DNA of 40,643 nucleotides from assembly GCA_002449305.1 (NCBI GenBank), contig DKDI01000010.1, positions 1-40,643 of the forward strand, in the 5' to 3' direction. Shown piece by piece: positions 31,909 to 40,527 of the stretch (position 1 is its first letter; every line of letters begins with the position of its first letter). Source of the DNA: Treponema sp. UBA6852. GTDB taxonomy: Bacteria > Spirochaetota > Spirochaetia > Treponematales > Treponemataceae. The position numbers and the translations under genes are program-made. The notes under the pieces were generated by a model. It searched no databases and had not been told where the DNA came from. It saw only the letters and a list, made by a program, of their open reading frames with translations.

Positions 31909-32922
31909 ATGGTTACAATTTACGATATTGCTTCAAAAACAGGTTATTCTGCCCCTACAGTTTCAAAAGCTCTTAATAAAACGGGCGGCTTAAGCGATTC
32001 AACTAGAAAAAAAATTCTTGATGCGGCAAAAGAATTAGGCTATCGTCCAAATATAACAGCCCGCACCCTTACCACAAAAAAATCCTTTTTAATAGGAATA
32101 ATTTATGAAGATGCCGACATGCAAAGAGGTTTTGATCACCCTTTGTTTGGAAAAATTCTTAATAAATTCAGGGACGGATTTGAACTTGCCGGATACGATT
32201 TGATTTTTATTTCCCATGCTCCAATTGGAGAAAAAAAGTCTTATGTTGAGCATTGCTATCACAGAAATGTAGATGCGGTCGGAATTATAAATCCAGTCAG
32301 CGCGGATAGTGAAATTATGGAGCTTGCAGAATCAGACATTCCTTGTGTTTCAACAAACTTTATAATTCCTGGAGTTCCAACTGTTGTAACTGCAAATGTA
32401 GATTCCGGATATAAAGCCGCTTCATATTTTATTGAAAATGGACACAAAAAAATTGCTTATATCGGCGGAACTTATTCGCAATATAATATGGCTGCAATTG
32501 ATCGCTTGGAAGGATTAAAAAACGCCTTTAGAGATTTTGGTCTGAAATATGATAAATCTTATGTGAAATTTTGTCATAAATGGTCGCGGGCAGAAAGCCA
32601 TGATGCTATGAAAGAGCTTCTTGAGCGGCATGACGATATTACCGCAGTTTTTGTTGCAAATGACAATATGGCGGTTGGTGCAATGGAATATGTAAAATCA
32701 ATCGGAAAAAGAATACCAGAAGACATTTCTTTTATTGGTTTTGATGATGAAATGATTTCCGAATTTTATTCTCCGCCTTTGACAACATTCAGGCAAGATA
32801 TAAAAACAATCGGCGAGCTTTCCGCAGAAATTCTTATGAACCGCCTTGTTGGAATTCCAGTGTGCGAATGTGTCCGTGTTCCAGCTGAATTTATAGAAAG
32901 AAAATCAGTGAAAAAACTTTAG
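31909..32922 (+). CDS. LacI-family transcriptional regulator
   Basis: A 337-residue LacI/GalR-type regulator. The N-terminal helix-turn-helix and hinge are clear: TIYDIASKTGYSAPTVSKALN (residues 3-23) and YRPNITARTLTTKKS (about 45-59). The sugar-binding core follows, with FVANDNMAVGAMEYVKSIGKRIPEDISFIGFDD in the second lobe. GGAGG precedes ATG 31909. Position at the end of the sugar operon and the LacI-type palindrome at its promoter (26778-26791) suggest it represses that operon, and possibly the divergent GH94 gene, until a xylo- or cello-oligosaccharide is present. The inducer is not deducible. Confidence 0.93.
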   Translation: MVTIYDIASKTGYSAPTVSKALNKTGGLSDSTRKKILDAAKELGYRPNITARTLTTKKSFLIGIIYEDADMQRGFDHPLFGKILNKFRDGFELAGYDLIFISHAPIGEKKSYVEHCYHRNVDAVGIINPVSADSEIMELAESDIPCVSTNFIIPGVPTVVTANVDSGYKAASYFIENGHKKIAYIGGTYSQYNMAAIDRLEGLKNAFRDFGLKYDKSYVKFCHKWSRAESHDAMKELLERHDDITAVFVANDNMAVGAMEYVKSIGKRIPEDISFIGFDDEMISEFYSPPLTTFRQDIKTIGELSAEILMNRLVGIPVCECVRVPAEFIERKSVKKL

Positions 32923-32935
32923 CATTTGCCGGGTG

Positions 32936-32964
32936 TTGAAAAAATAGCGGAATAACATTATTCT
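32936..32964 (+). promoter_or_regulatory. Likely promoter of tRNA-Gly
   Basis: TTGAAA (32936-32941), a 17-nt spacer and TATTCT (32959-32964) lie immediately before the tRNA, with a start predicted a few bases upstream of position 32975. It separates the tRNA and ybaB-recR from the LacI-family gene. Confidence 0.55.
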
Positions 32965-32974
32965 TTTATGGCTT

Positions 32975-33045
32975 GCGGTTATCGTATATCGGTATTACAC
33001 AGGCTTCCCAAGCCTGATAGGCGGGTTCGACTCCCGTTGACCGCT
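32975..33045 (+). tRNA. tRNA-Gly(UCC)
   Basis: A 71-nt cloverleaf. The acceptor strand GCGGTTA (32975-32981) pairs with TGACCGC (33038-33044), then discriminator T. The anticodon stem CAGGC/GCCTG encloses the loop TTCCCAA with anticodon TCC. The T arm contains CGGGTTCGACTCCCG. The D arm GTATATCGGTATTAC closely resembles E. coli glycine tRNA. The CCA end is not encoded. It lies 39 nt upstream of ybaB and may share its transcript. Confidence 0.95.
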
Positions 33046-33084
33046 TGTTTTCAGCATATTCTAAAGACTTTTCTGGAGAAAACA

Positions 33085-33396
33085 ATGAATCCTTTTGATA
33101 TGGTAAAAAATCTTGCGGGAATGCAGAGCCAGCTTAAGGCAGCGCAGGAAAAGCTTGCAGAGATTGAAGCCGAAGGTTCTTCCGGCGGAAACATGGTGCA
33201 AGTTACAGTAAATGGAAAATTTGAACTTGTGGATATAAAACTTGATCCTATCTGCGTTGACAACAGAGATGTCCCTATGCTTCAGGATTTAATAAAAGCC
33301 GCTCATCATGCTGCCCTTGAAAAAATGCAGGATGAAATAAAAAATCAGCTTGGACCTATGATGGCAGGAATGAATATTCCGGGAATGGGCGCGTAA
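33085..33396 (+). CDS. ybaB: YbaB/EbfC nucleoid-associated protein
   Basis: A 103-residue DNA-binding protein of the YbaB/EbfC family, which binds DNA as a tweezer-shaped dimer and is usually encoded beside recR. The pattern is clear: MNPFDMVKNLAGMQSQLKAAQEKL, then VQVTVNGKFELVDIKLDP, and a C-terminal helix ending in a Met/Gly-rich tail. TGGAGAAAAC precedes ATG 33085, which fixes the start; an upstream in-frame codon at 32968 would run through the tRNA gene. recR follows 3 nt later. The usual partner dnaX is not here; a tRNA takes its place. Confidence 0.93.
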   Translation: MNPFDMVKNLAGMQSQLKAAQEKLAEIEAEGSSGGNMVQVTVNGKFELVDIKLDPICVDNRDVPMLQDLIKAAHHAALEKMQDEIKNQLGPMMAGMNIPGMGA

Positions 33397-33399
33397 AAA

Positions 33400-33987
33400 A
33401 TGAACGCTCTTGATGAGTTGACAGAAAGTTTTTCAAGGCTTCCTGGAATCGGAAAAAAATCTGCGGCTAGAATTGCAAGCCATCTTTTAAAAACCGACAG
33501 CTCTTTTAATATTCGTTTTTCAAATCAAATTTTATCGCTGCAGGAAAGAATAAAACCTTGTTCCATTTGCGGCGCCTGGACAGAAGAAGACCCCTGCCCT
33601 ATTTGCTCTGACATTGCAAGGGATAAAACAATTCTTTGCGTTGTTGAGCAGCCTCAAGATGTTGCAACAATCGAAAGCTCGCATGAATTCCATGGATTGT
33701 TTCATGTTTTGGGTGGAGTCATTTCTCCTCTTGAAGGAATTACACCGGACAAACTTAGAATTTCCCAGTTGCTTGAACGTGTAAAGCTTGGCGTTATAAA
33801 AGAAGTTATTATTGCAACAAATCCGACTGTGGAAGGCGACACGACTGCTCTTTTTATTCAGCGTGTTTTACAGGACACTCAAGTTGTTGTTACGCGGCTT
33901 GCTTCAGGGCTTCCGGCTGGCGGCGACTTGGAATATGCGGACAGGCTCACATTGGCAAGAAGTTTTCAGGGACGCGTTAAAATTTAG
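33400..33987 (+). CDS. recR: Recombination mediator RecR
   Basis: Acts with RecF/RecO to load RecA on gapped DNA. The 195-residue protein shows the N-terminal helix-hairpin-helix (LPGIGKKSAARIASHLL, about 15-31), the four-cysteine zinc finger (C-S-I-C ... C-P-I-C, about 57-72), the Toprim domain starting ILCVVEQPQDVATIE, and the C-terminal GLPAGGDLEYADRLTLARSFQGR motif with the Walker-B-like segment. Length is standard (about 198). It sits 3 nt after ybaB, the classic ybaB-recR pair. Confidence 0.97.
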   Translation: MNALDELTESFSRLPGIGKKSAARIASHLLKTDSSFNIRFSNQILSLQERIKPCSICGAWTEEDPCPICSDIARDKTILCVVEQPQDVATIESSHEFHGLFHVLGGVISPLEGITPDKLRISQLLERVKLGVIKEVIIATNPTVEGDTTALFIQRVLQDTQVVVTRLASGLPAGGDLEYADRLTLARSFQGRVKI

Positions 33988-34044
33988 CATTGCGGCTCTT
34001 CAGATTTGATTTTATCAGTTATCCGTGTTATTCTCTAAATATAT

Positions 34045-35013
34045 ATGAAATTTATTTGTTCCATAAAAATTTTTGCCGCCTACATCGCTATTGTTATGCT
34101 TGGTCTTTGCACTGGCGCGTTTCTTTATATGACTTATTCGCTTTGCACAATTCTTGTTGCCGGGCAGAAATTTTCCGCATTTAGTTCAGGATTTTTTTTA
34201 CAGGGAATTTTTGAAGTTTTGCCGGCTGTGCTTTCGTTGTGTCCTGTTTTTATTTCTTTCTATTTAATCCGGCATAAAGAAATTCCTTGGTATTCAGTTC
34301 TTGTCTGCATGATTTTGCATTTGTGCCTTTGGATTTTTTTTATTCCGGCGTTAAAAGAAAAACTTGAAATTTCAGTTTATAAAAATAAGGAAATGCAAGC
34401 CGCGGTTTCTCTTTCGCCCGGATATTTTAGAACTTCGCAAGACAACCGCTATGTTTTGTATTATTCAGAAGTTGACTCAGAAAACAACGCTTCTGGAATT
34501 TGCATTGACAAGTCAAAGTCAAACGGCAACGTTTTTACATTCAGCTCGGAAAAGCCTGAAATTTTTCAAGATGAATTTTCAGATCCGCTTATAAAAAATA
34601 CAGTTGAAGTGCCGGTTCTTCTAAGACAGATTTTAAAGTATTTTCAAAAATTTACGGAAGCTTCATATTCAAGATGCTCTGAAAATTTTGTTTCCTGGAT
34701 AATTTTTTCTTCAATTATTTTGGCTTTTGCTTCTGTTGCCTGGATAAAAAATATTTCTGCTTGGCGACTTGTAAATGTGCTCTTTATTTTAATGGACTAC
34801 ATTTTTGTTTTCTTTTTGAACTTTTTTATTTTGGGCGCAAACGATTCTTTGTTTCAGAAAATTCCGGTATTGATAAAATCAGTTCCAGTAAAATCATTTT
34901 TAGTTTGCGTTATAAATATTTTTATTTTTGCTGCGGCATTTGTTTTGTGGCTGATTTCAAGACTTGTAAATGAAAATTCGCCAGAGCCAGCTTACTACGG
35001 AGATGACTTATGA
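34045..35013 (+). CDS. Membrane protein, possibly LptF/LptG-like (first of pair)
   Basis: A 322-residue protein I cannot assign firmly. It has three hydrophobic segments at about 8-30, 50-72 and 78-98, a soluble stretch of about 110 residues, then three more segments at about 212-235, 242-266 and 285-308. This 3 + soluble + 3 layout and the pre-helix region VPVLLRQILKYFQKFTEASYSRCSENFVSWIIF resemble the C-terminal part of LptF/LptG permeases. Its stop overlaps the start of the next gene (ATGA), whose product has the same layout. If correct, the pair would act in lipid export towards the outer membrane. No ABC ATPase is adjacent. Confidence 0.55.
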   Translation: MKFICSIKIFAAYIAIVMLGLCTGAFLYMTYSLCTILVAGQKFSAFSSGFFLQGIFEVLPAVLSLCPVFISFYLIRHKEIPWYSVLVCMILHLCLWIFFIPALKEKLEISVYKNKEMQAAVSLSPGYFRTSQDNRYVLYYSEVDSENNASGICIDKSKSNGNVFTFSSEKPEIFQDEFSDPLIKNTVEVPVLLRQILKYFQKFTEASYSRCSENFVSWIIFSSIILAFASVAWIKNISAWRLVNVLFILMDYIFVFFLNFFILGANDSLFQKIPVLIKSVPVKSFLVCVINIFIFAAAFVLWLISRLVNENSPEPAYYGDDL

Positions 35014-36914
35014 AAAAAGTTATTTTTATTACCGGAATATACACGGCAATTATTTTCGGTCTTTGCCTTTTGATTTCTGTTTTTTTTATTCCGCGTCCTG
35101 AATCTTTGATAATCGGAACAGAAAAATCTTTTGTTTTTTATTACGGACTTTATATTTTTTTAGTTTGCCTTCCGGGAATTCTTTTAAGCGGATTTACGGT
35201 TTCTTGCGCGGTTCTTTGGCAGAAAAAAACTGGAAACAGTCGCTCTAGATTTTCTCCTGCGATGTTTTCAAGATTCAAACTTGTTTTGTTTTCATCGCTT
35301 GTTTTTATTCTTTTTCTTTCGCTTAATGAAGAAATTTTCAAGCTGTCTGCAAAACGTAAAATTGATTTTATAAAGGAAGCTCCGTCGGATTTTTCAGATG
35401 CAATTTCTATTGCCGGGCATTTTTTGGAGCAGAACCAGCCGATTCTTGCGCTTCAATATGCAAAAAAAGCAGTGGAACTTTCGCCAAAAGATACAGATGC
35501 AAAAAGAGTTTTAAAGCTTGCCGAGGATTCCGTTGATCTTCTTATTGACAGCGAAATTCATGGAAAGAAAAATTTGCCTGCTGCGGAAAAAGTGAAAAAG
35601 CCGCTTCATGTAAAAGACAAGGGACACACAATTCTTGAGCTTTTGGAAAAATCTGATTCTGCGGCGCAAAAAAAACAGTGGTTTGACGCTCATTATTGGG
35701 CGAGCCTTGCAGTTGAAGCTTGCGATGGAAAAAATACGAATCTTGATGCGGCAGTTGAAAAATCAAACTATGCCTGGAAAATGCTAAGCCTTCCAGTTGA
35801 ATTTGACAATTCTGCTGAGCGTAATTATTACAAGATAAAAAAAGACGGTTATGTTGCTTTTTCCCGCGGAGATTTTTTAAAGGCGTATTACACTTTTCTT
35901 GGCTTAAAAAACAATTATGTTCAGGCTGCCAACGATCCTGACGTAAAGAAATTTCTTGCGCTTGCAGAAGAAGATTTGGAAAACCAGTATTTCTTTTTTG
36001 ACGAAACAAAATATATAGAAGAGCTTTCAGACAGCCATAAAGTTTATTTTTCACTTGATTATCCTGACGGCTCAAAAAATGTTTTTTATATTTCGAATGC
36101 GATGGACATAAAAAAGGAAGGTAGCCTTGTCCGCTACATGGAAAATTTTAATGTTGTGCATTACGATGAAAACGGAAAATTTGTTTATTCATTTTTTGTT
36201 CCGTTTGCAAAAGCCGTTGCCCAGCCTGTTTCTGAATTCGGAGAGGAAAATCTTGCGCTTTTGGGAATTGAAAAAAAGTGGGAATATGTTCCGTTTGTTA
36301 TTCTTCAGTCTGTAGATAGAAATACGGAAGGCTTGGTTTCGCGCCCGGTTTATTCTTATGAGCCAACTGGACTTTCTGAACTTGATGCGAAGAATCTTGG
36401 AATTAAAAATCCGCAGAAAAAAGAACATTCTGCAGAAAAAATTCCTTTGAACATAAAGAAGGCTTCATCAATGATTTTGCCGATGCAGTTTTCTGATTTC
36501 AACCTTATAAATGCGGCTGCTTCCGGGGCAAAAGAAATGCCTCTCCCTGTTTTATTTAAACTTTTGCCTAGGGCTTCTGGATATGGTTTTTCGCAGGAAG
36601 TTTTTGCACAGAATCTTGTTCAGCGCGGAACTTTTCCTTTTATAATGCTGATAATGTTTGTCTTTTGCGCATGTATTGGCTGGAACTACAGAATTGAAAA
36701 TCCAGATGAAATTTTTAAATTCAAATGGACTCTTCTTATTCCGGTTTTTGGTTTTATTATGGTTGTTGCCTTTTACATTGCGCTTTACTTTTTTAATATG
36801 CTTAGCTACGTTTTGGTTGGACTTTTAGGAACAAATGCTGTTTTTGCGGCGGCGGCTTTTTATATTCTTATATTTTTTGCTGCTTCAGTTTTGTTCCTTT
36901 CGCGCAAAGCCTAG
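35010..36914 (+). CDS. Membrane protein with TPR-like insert, possibly LptF/LptG-like (second of pair)
   Basis: A 634-residue protein with N-terminal hydrophobic segments at about 4-26, 45-70 and 89-106, a 430-residue soluble region, and three C-terminal segments from about 545. The early soluble part (about 125-300) has helical repeats of TPR type (SIAGHFLEQNQPILALQYAKKAVELSPKDTDAKRVLKLAED). The later part has strand-rich text (VRYMENFNVVHYDENGKFVYSFFVPFAKA). Before the last helices is LPVLFKLLPRASGYGFSQEVFAQNL followed by RGTFPFIMLIMFVFCACIG, much like the LptF/G pattern of an L-x-x-L helix, a Gly, an Arg and a proline-containing membrane helix. Coupled to the preceding gene by ATGA. Its stop overlaps that of the convergent protease gene. 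Confidence 0.55.
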   Translation: MKKVIFITGIYTAIIFGLCLLISVFFIPRPESLIIGTEKSFVFYYGLYIFLVCLPGILLSGFTVSCAVLWQKKTGNSRSRFSPAMFSRFKLVLFSSLVFILFLSLNEEIFKLSAKRKIDFIKEAPSDFSDAISIAGHFLEQNQPILALQYAKKAVELSPKDTDAKRVLKLAEDSVDLLIDSEIHGKKNLPAAEKVKKPLHVKDKGHTILELLEKSDSAAQKKQWFDAHYWASLAVEACDGKNTNLDAAVEKSNYAWKMLSLPVEFDNSAERNYYKIKKDGYVAFSRGDFLKAYYTFLGLKNNYVQAANDPDVKKFLALAEEDLENQYFFFDETKYIEELSDSHKVYFSLDYPDGSKNVFYISNAMDIKKEGSLVRYMENFNVVHYDENGKFVYSFFVPFAKAVAQPVSEFGEENLALLGIEKKWEYVPFVILQSVDRNTEGLVSRPVYSYEPTGLSELDAKNLGIKNPQKKEHSAEKIPLNIKKASSMILPMQFSDFNLINAAASGAKEMPLPVLFKLLPRASGYGFSQEVFAQNLVQRGTFPFIMLIMFVFCACIGWNYRIENPDEIFKFKWTLLIPVFGFIMVVAFYIALYFFNMLSYVLVGLLGTNAVFAAAAFYILIFFAASVLFLSRKA

Positions 36915-38179
36915 TTTTCCAAAGCTTTTATTCTTTCCATTAAAGGCGGATGGCTGTAGTTGAACACTGAATAAATTTTGGGCGGCTCAAGTTCAGAAAG
37001 ATTTTCTTTGTTCAGCTTTATAAGCGCGCTGATTAACGGCTGTGAAGTTCCGCACATTTCTTTTGAATAAGCGTCCGCCTGAAACTCATCTTTTCTGCTA
37101 AAGAAATTAGAAACAAGAGAAACAATATTTCCGTAGCCTTCAAAAATTAATCCAATAAACAAAAGTCCCAAAGGCTGAATATAAGGCGCAACATTTTTTA
37201 TTGGCTCGCATCCAAATGCTGAATAAAGAGAAGGTAATTTTGCAATTAAACTTGCCGCCAGCAACGAGACAAATACAAGCGGAATCATAACAATCATTCT
37301 TTTTGCAATGTGATGCTTTTTGCAGTGTCCAAGTTCATGCCCAAGAACTGCTTCAATTTCTGAAGGCTCAAGCTGTTTTATTAGCGTGTCGTACAGGACA
37401 ATTCTCTTGTTTTTTCCAAAGCCTGTAAAATACGCGTTGCTGTGGTTGCTTCGTCTTGAAGCGTCCATTGTAAAAATTCCAGAGGTCTTGAATCCGGTTT
37501 TTGCAAAAAGCTTTTCAATCCGCTCTTTTATTTCGCCTTCCTCAAGAGGAGAAAATTTGTTGAAAATAGGCGCAATTAGAACTGGATATATGTAGCTTAT
37601 TCCAAGTGAAAATGCAAGATAAACTATGGCAAACAAAAGCCACCATATTTTGTTAAAGCAAACTATAAGGGCAACAGCTGCGCACAGAATAGGAATTGTT
37701 ATTACTGCGGATAAAACTGTAGACTTTACAAAGTCCAGAATCCACATTTTAAAATTCATGTTGCTGAATCCGAATTTTTTTTCTATGCGGAATTCTTTAT
37801 AAAGGGAAAATGGCAAATTTATAATAAAAGACGGAATTCCAGAAACAATAGAAAAAAGAATCACTGTTGCAAAAACGTTTGCTGTAAAGCCGTAGAAATT
37901 TTCATAAAGAAAAACATAGAATCCCGACAGAACAAGAGCAAGCTTTAAAATAAAATTCAAAATGTTTGAAGGAATCCACAAAAAATATTTTGTATCTTCG
38001 TAAGCGCAGGTTTTTTCTAGCTCCTGGACATTTACAAAATCTTTTAGCCGCTCTGGAATTTGCTTTCCGTACTTTTTTCTGTAAAAGAAATCTGAAGCTT
38101 CAAGAAACTGATTTAATGCAAAATCAAAAACAGTTCCTGCTAGAAATAAAATAAAAAAAACAGACGAATTAAAAATCAT
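36911..38179 (-). CDS. Ste24/HtpX-like M48 integral membrane metalloprotease
   Basis: A 422-residue CAAX-protease-type (Ste24p) M48 peptidase. The zinc motif HELGH is at residues 281-285 (VLGHELGHCKKHH), and the third ligand Glu is in RKDEFQADAYS. About seven membrane helices and the GFSNMNFKMWILDFVKS segment match Ste24. In bacteria the role is probably membrane-protein quality control, not prenyl processing. The start ATG overlaps the rsmG stop (ATGA). Its stop codon interleaves with the stop of the convergent gene. Length matches Ste24 (about 420). Confidence 0.92.
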   Translation of the reverse strand: MIFNSSVFFILFLAGTVFDFALNQFLEASDFFYRKKYGKQIPERLKDFVNVQELEKTCAYEDTKYFLWIPSNILNFILKLALVLSGFYVFLYENFYGFTANVFATVILFSIVSGIPSFIINLPFSLYKEFRIEKKFGFSNMNFKMWILDFVKSTVLSAVITIPILCAAVALIVCFNKIWWLLFAIVYLAFSLGISYIYPVLIAPIFNKFSPLEEGEIKERIEKLFAKTGFKTSGIFTMDASRRSNHSNAYFTGFGKNKRIVLYDTLIKQLEPSEIEAVLGHELGHCKKHHIAKRMIVMIPLVFVSLLAASLIAKLPSLYSAFGCEPIKNVAPYIQPLGLLFIGLIFEGYGNIVSLVSNFFSRKDEFQADAYSKEMCGTSQPLISALIKLNKENLSELEPPKIYSVFNYSHPPLMERIKALEN

Positions 38180-38838
38180 TTTTCCACCACCACAAGATTT
38201 CTTTCGTGATCTTCAAGGAAAGGAACTTCCAGCTTTATTTTTTTATACGACGGAACAAGGAATTTTACAGACTCCATTTCTGCAGAAATTTTTTCTGCTC
38301 TTGCTTTGTATGCCACAAGAATTCCGCCTTTTTTGAGCATTCTTAAAAGAAGCTTTGTGTTTTTTGAGTCAAATGGATGAAACGCTCGGAACACTTCAAT
38401 GTCAAAGGATTCGGGCTTTACTAAGTCAGCCTGAATGCAGTTTACTTTTACATTTGAAAGTTCCATTTTGCGAATTGCGTTTTCCAAAAATCCGCATCTT
38501 TTTTCCATCCGTTCAACAAGTGTAAAATTTTGCTCAGGAAATGCCACCGCCAAAGGAATTCCAGGGCATCCGCCGCCAGAACCTATGTCTGCAATTTGCA
38601 ATGCGGCAATATTTTTTTTCTCTTGAATTTTATAAATAAAAGACGCGATGCTTGGAGACGCCGCAAGGCTGTCAAGAATATGGTTTACCGTAAGTTCGTC
38701 TGCGGAGTCTGCTTTCATAAGATTGTAAGTCTTGTTGAATTCAAGAACGCATGAAATGTAAGTTTCAATCTGGCTGATTTGATTTTGTGAAAATTCCAGT
38801 CCTAGTTTTTTTAAGCCCTCGTTAAGTTTTTCGTTCAC
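38176..38838 (-). CDS. rsmG: 16S rRNA (guanine-N7)-methyltransferase RsmG
   Basis: Methylates N7 of G527 in 16S rRNA with S-adenosylmethionine. The 220-residue protein has the family's NLMKADS, VNHILDSLAA and ADIGSGGGCPGIPLAVAFP (SAM-binding loop) motifs, then VERMEKRCGFLENAI and the later FRAFHPF. It starts with GTG 38838, with GGAGAA at the end of the upstream gene as ribosome site, and its stop overlaps the protease start. Loss of this enzyme gives low-level streptomycin resistance in other bacteria. Confidence 0.94.
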   Translation of the reverse strand: MNEKLNEGLKKLGLEFSQNQISQIETYISCVLEFNKTYNLMKADSADELTVNHILDSLAASPSIASFIYKIQEKKNIAALQIADIGSGGGCPGIPLAVAFPEQNFTLVERMEKRCGFLENAIRKMELSNVKVNCIQADLVKPESFDIEVFRAFHPFDSKNTKLLLRMLKKGGILVAYKARAEKISAEMESVKFLVPSYKKIKLEVPFLEDHERNLVVVEK

Positions 38839-38840
38839 GC

Positions 38841-39731
38841 TTATTTTTCTCCAAGATCAATTAAAAGTTCTAGTTTCCAGTTTGGCTCTTCTGTGCGCAT
38901 TGAAACAAAATTTCCAACTCGCATTGCAGGAAGATTTTCAAATTTTGAAAGCTGATATAAAAATGAATTTTCATTCAGGAAGTCTTGCGTTACATTTGCT
39001 GCGGCCTTGTAGTTTGAACTTCCGCTTTCACTTGGAGAACTTTTAAATAAAATATGGAAAGTTTCCGTTCTGTTTTTTCCGTCGCTTGAATAAACTCTGT
39101 CGCCTGTAACTAAAAAAGTTCCGTCCAGCTGCACTTCCGAAATATAAATTTTGCGGCAAGTTCTTAAAATGTCGTAGCCGTTTACACTGAACCTAAGAAG
39201 CCGTGCCTTGGATTTTTCTGGCAGTTTTTCTTCTTTTGCAGAAGCGGCTGAAACTTCGAAAGTTTTTTTATTTTCGTTTTCTTTGCCTGACTCATCTTTG
39301 ATTTTTTCAATTTCAGCAAGAATTTTATTTAAAAGAATTTTTGTTTCCTGTGAGTTGTCCGATGACGAAAGTGAAAATATCATGGAATTTATGTCGCTTG
39401 AAAACCCCTGTTCTTTTAAAAGCGAAATATCTTTTGCAGTCAGCGCGGATAAAATTTTCTTTTGCACTTCGTTTTTTGCATTTGAAGATTCTGCATTTTT
39501 ATTTTCTGATTTTGCCTTTTCTGACTGGCTTGAATTGCTTTGGCTTGTGTTTTTGCTGTATTCAGGCTTTAAAACTGAGCCGGGAGAATAAAAGCCGTTG
39601 CCAATTTCCGGGGAAGAAACTGTTGGCATGGCAGGAGATGCAATGGAGCTGAACGATGTGCTTTGTGCTCTGGCATTAAAAACTGCGGCTGCGGTTAAAG
39701 CAAGAACAAAACTTTTTTTAGAGATTTGCAA
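38841..39731 (-). CDS. Secreted hypothetical protein
   Basis: A 296-residue exported protein with no recognised family. The signal peptide is MQISKKSFVLALTAAAVFNARA (cleavage after residue 22). Next comes a Ser/Asn/Lys-rich stretch (about 45-85), a helical part (about 85-165) and a C-terminal 120-residue strand-rich part (RLLRFSVNGYDILRTCRKIYISEVQLDGTFLVTGDRVYSSDGKN). I chose the TTG at 39731 because GGAGG lies six bases upstream and it gives a clean signal peptide; another in-frame TTG at 39746 would add five residues. It overlaps the upstream gene by 14 bases and precedes rsmG by 2 nt. An envelope role is a guess from location only. Confidence 0.65.
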   Translation of the reverse strand: MQISKKSFVLALTAAAVFNARAQSTSFSSIASPAMPTVSSPEIGNGFYSPGSVLKPEYSKNTSQSNSSQSEKAKSENKNAESSNAKNEVQKKILSALTAKDISLLKEQGFSSDINSMIFSLSSSDNSQETKILLNKILAEIEKIKDESGKENENKKTFEVSAASAKEEKLPEKSKARLLRFSVNGYDILRTCRKIYISEVQLDGTFLVTGDRVYSSDGKNRTETFHILFKSSPSESGSSNYKAAANVTQDFLNENSFLYQLSKFENLPAMRVGNFVSMRTEEPNWKLELLIDLGEK

Positions 39732-40527
39732 GGCTTTCCTCCACAAATTCCAGGCGATGGGTAAGCTCGTTTATTGTCTTTGTGAGCCTGTCGCGCTCTT
39801 TTTCAAGCTTTTCTTTTGGGTCGATTTCTTTTGCCTTTTTCTTCATCATGGCAATTACGCTGTCCGGGCTTTTTCCGCTTTTAATTGCTTCCACAGCCTT
39901 TGCTTTTTCGTCAGGCTTTTTGCAAGCCGCTACAATTTTCATGTTGTCGAATCCGAGTGCAGAGTCTTCGTCCGGAAGCAAGCCGACTTTTGAAGCGCTC
40001 TTTGCCGTTGTCCGCGGAATCTGAAGAATTCTGTCCAAGTAGTCTTCGTAGCGGATGTTTGCCTGCTCGCAAAGCGCGTGGGCTTTTACAAGGCTTCTTC
40101 CAAGCTCATGCATTATGTGTCCGTTCGGCTCAATGTATTTTTCGCGGATTTCTTTTGTAAGCTGCTCAAGTTCCGGGGAAAGAGAAACGTCCAGTTTGTA
40201 GTAATTTTTTTCTTCCGCAATGTCCAAAAGCGCATGGAATTTTGCCCAGAAATAGTTTGTGTGGCTTTTTGATTTTATGGGAGGATTTTTTCCGCCTGAA
40301 AGCTCTATCTGCTCTTCGTTTATAAGATGATGGGTGTATTCGTGGATTGCTGTGTAAACAAGCTCGTTTTCTGTCTTGAAATTCTTGTTGTGAAGAAGAA
40401 TTTCCCTTGTTTCCGGCTTGTAAAGTCCGTTTACCCGGCTGCTTTCCTTGCCTGTCATTGTTACAGTGAATTCAAGATTTGAAGGCTGAATGTCCAAAAG
40501 CATATTTTTAATTGATTCGTTGTCCAT
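39718..40527 (-). CDS. Predicted zinc-metalloprotease-like (zincin) protein
   Basis: A 269-residue cytoplasmic protein, no signal peptide. Residues 58-70 (YTAIHEYTHHLIN) hold a HExxH zinc motif (His62, Glu63, His66), preceded by the strand pattern TREILLHNKNF expected of zincins. A third zinc ligand is not obvious. The middle is helical, and the last 55 residues (DPKEKLEKERDRLTKTINELTHRLEFVEESL) form a coiled coil. I know no characterised family with this layout. It is the first gene of a minus-strand run with the secreted protein, rsmG and the M48 protease, with overlapping ends. Confidence 0.65.
   Translation of the reverse strand: MDNESIKNMLLDIQPSNLEFTVTMTGKESSRVNGLYKPETREILLHNKNFKTENELVYTAIHEYTHHLINEEQIELSGGKNPPIKSKSHTNYFWAKFHALLDIAEEKNYYKLDVSLSPELEQLTKEIREKYIEPNGHIMHELGRSLVKAHALCEQANIRYEDYLDRILQIPRTTAKSASKVGLLPDEDSALGFDNMKIVAACKKPDEKAKAVEAIKSGKSPDSVIAMMKKKAKEIDPKEKLEKERDRLTKTINELTHRLEFVEESLANL

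Noticed and set aside
35542..36075. 177-codon minus-strand frame opposite the TPR-like membrane protein
   Set aside because: Low-complexity Gln/Asn/Leu translation antisense to a coupled gene; no start context.
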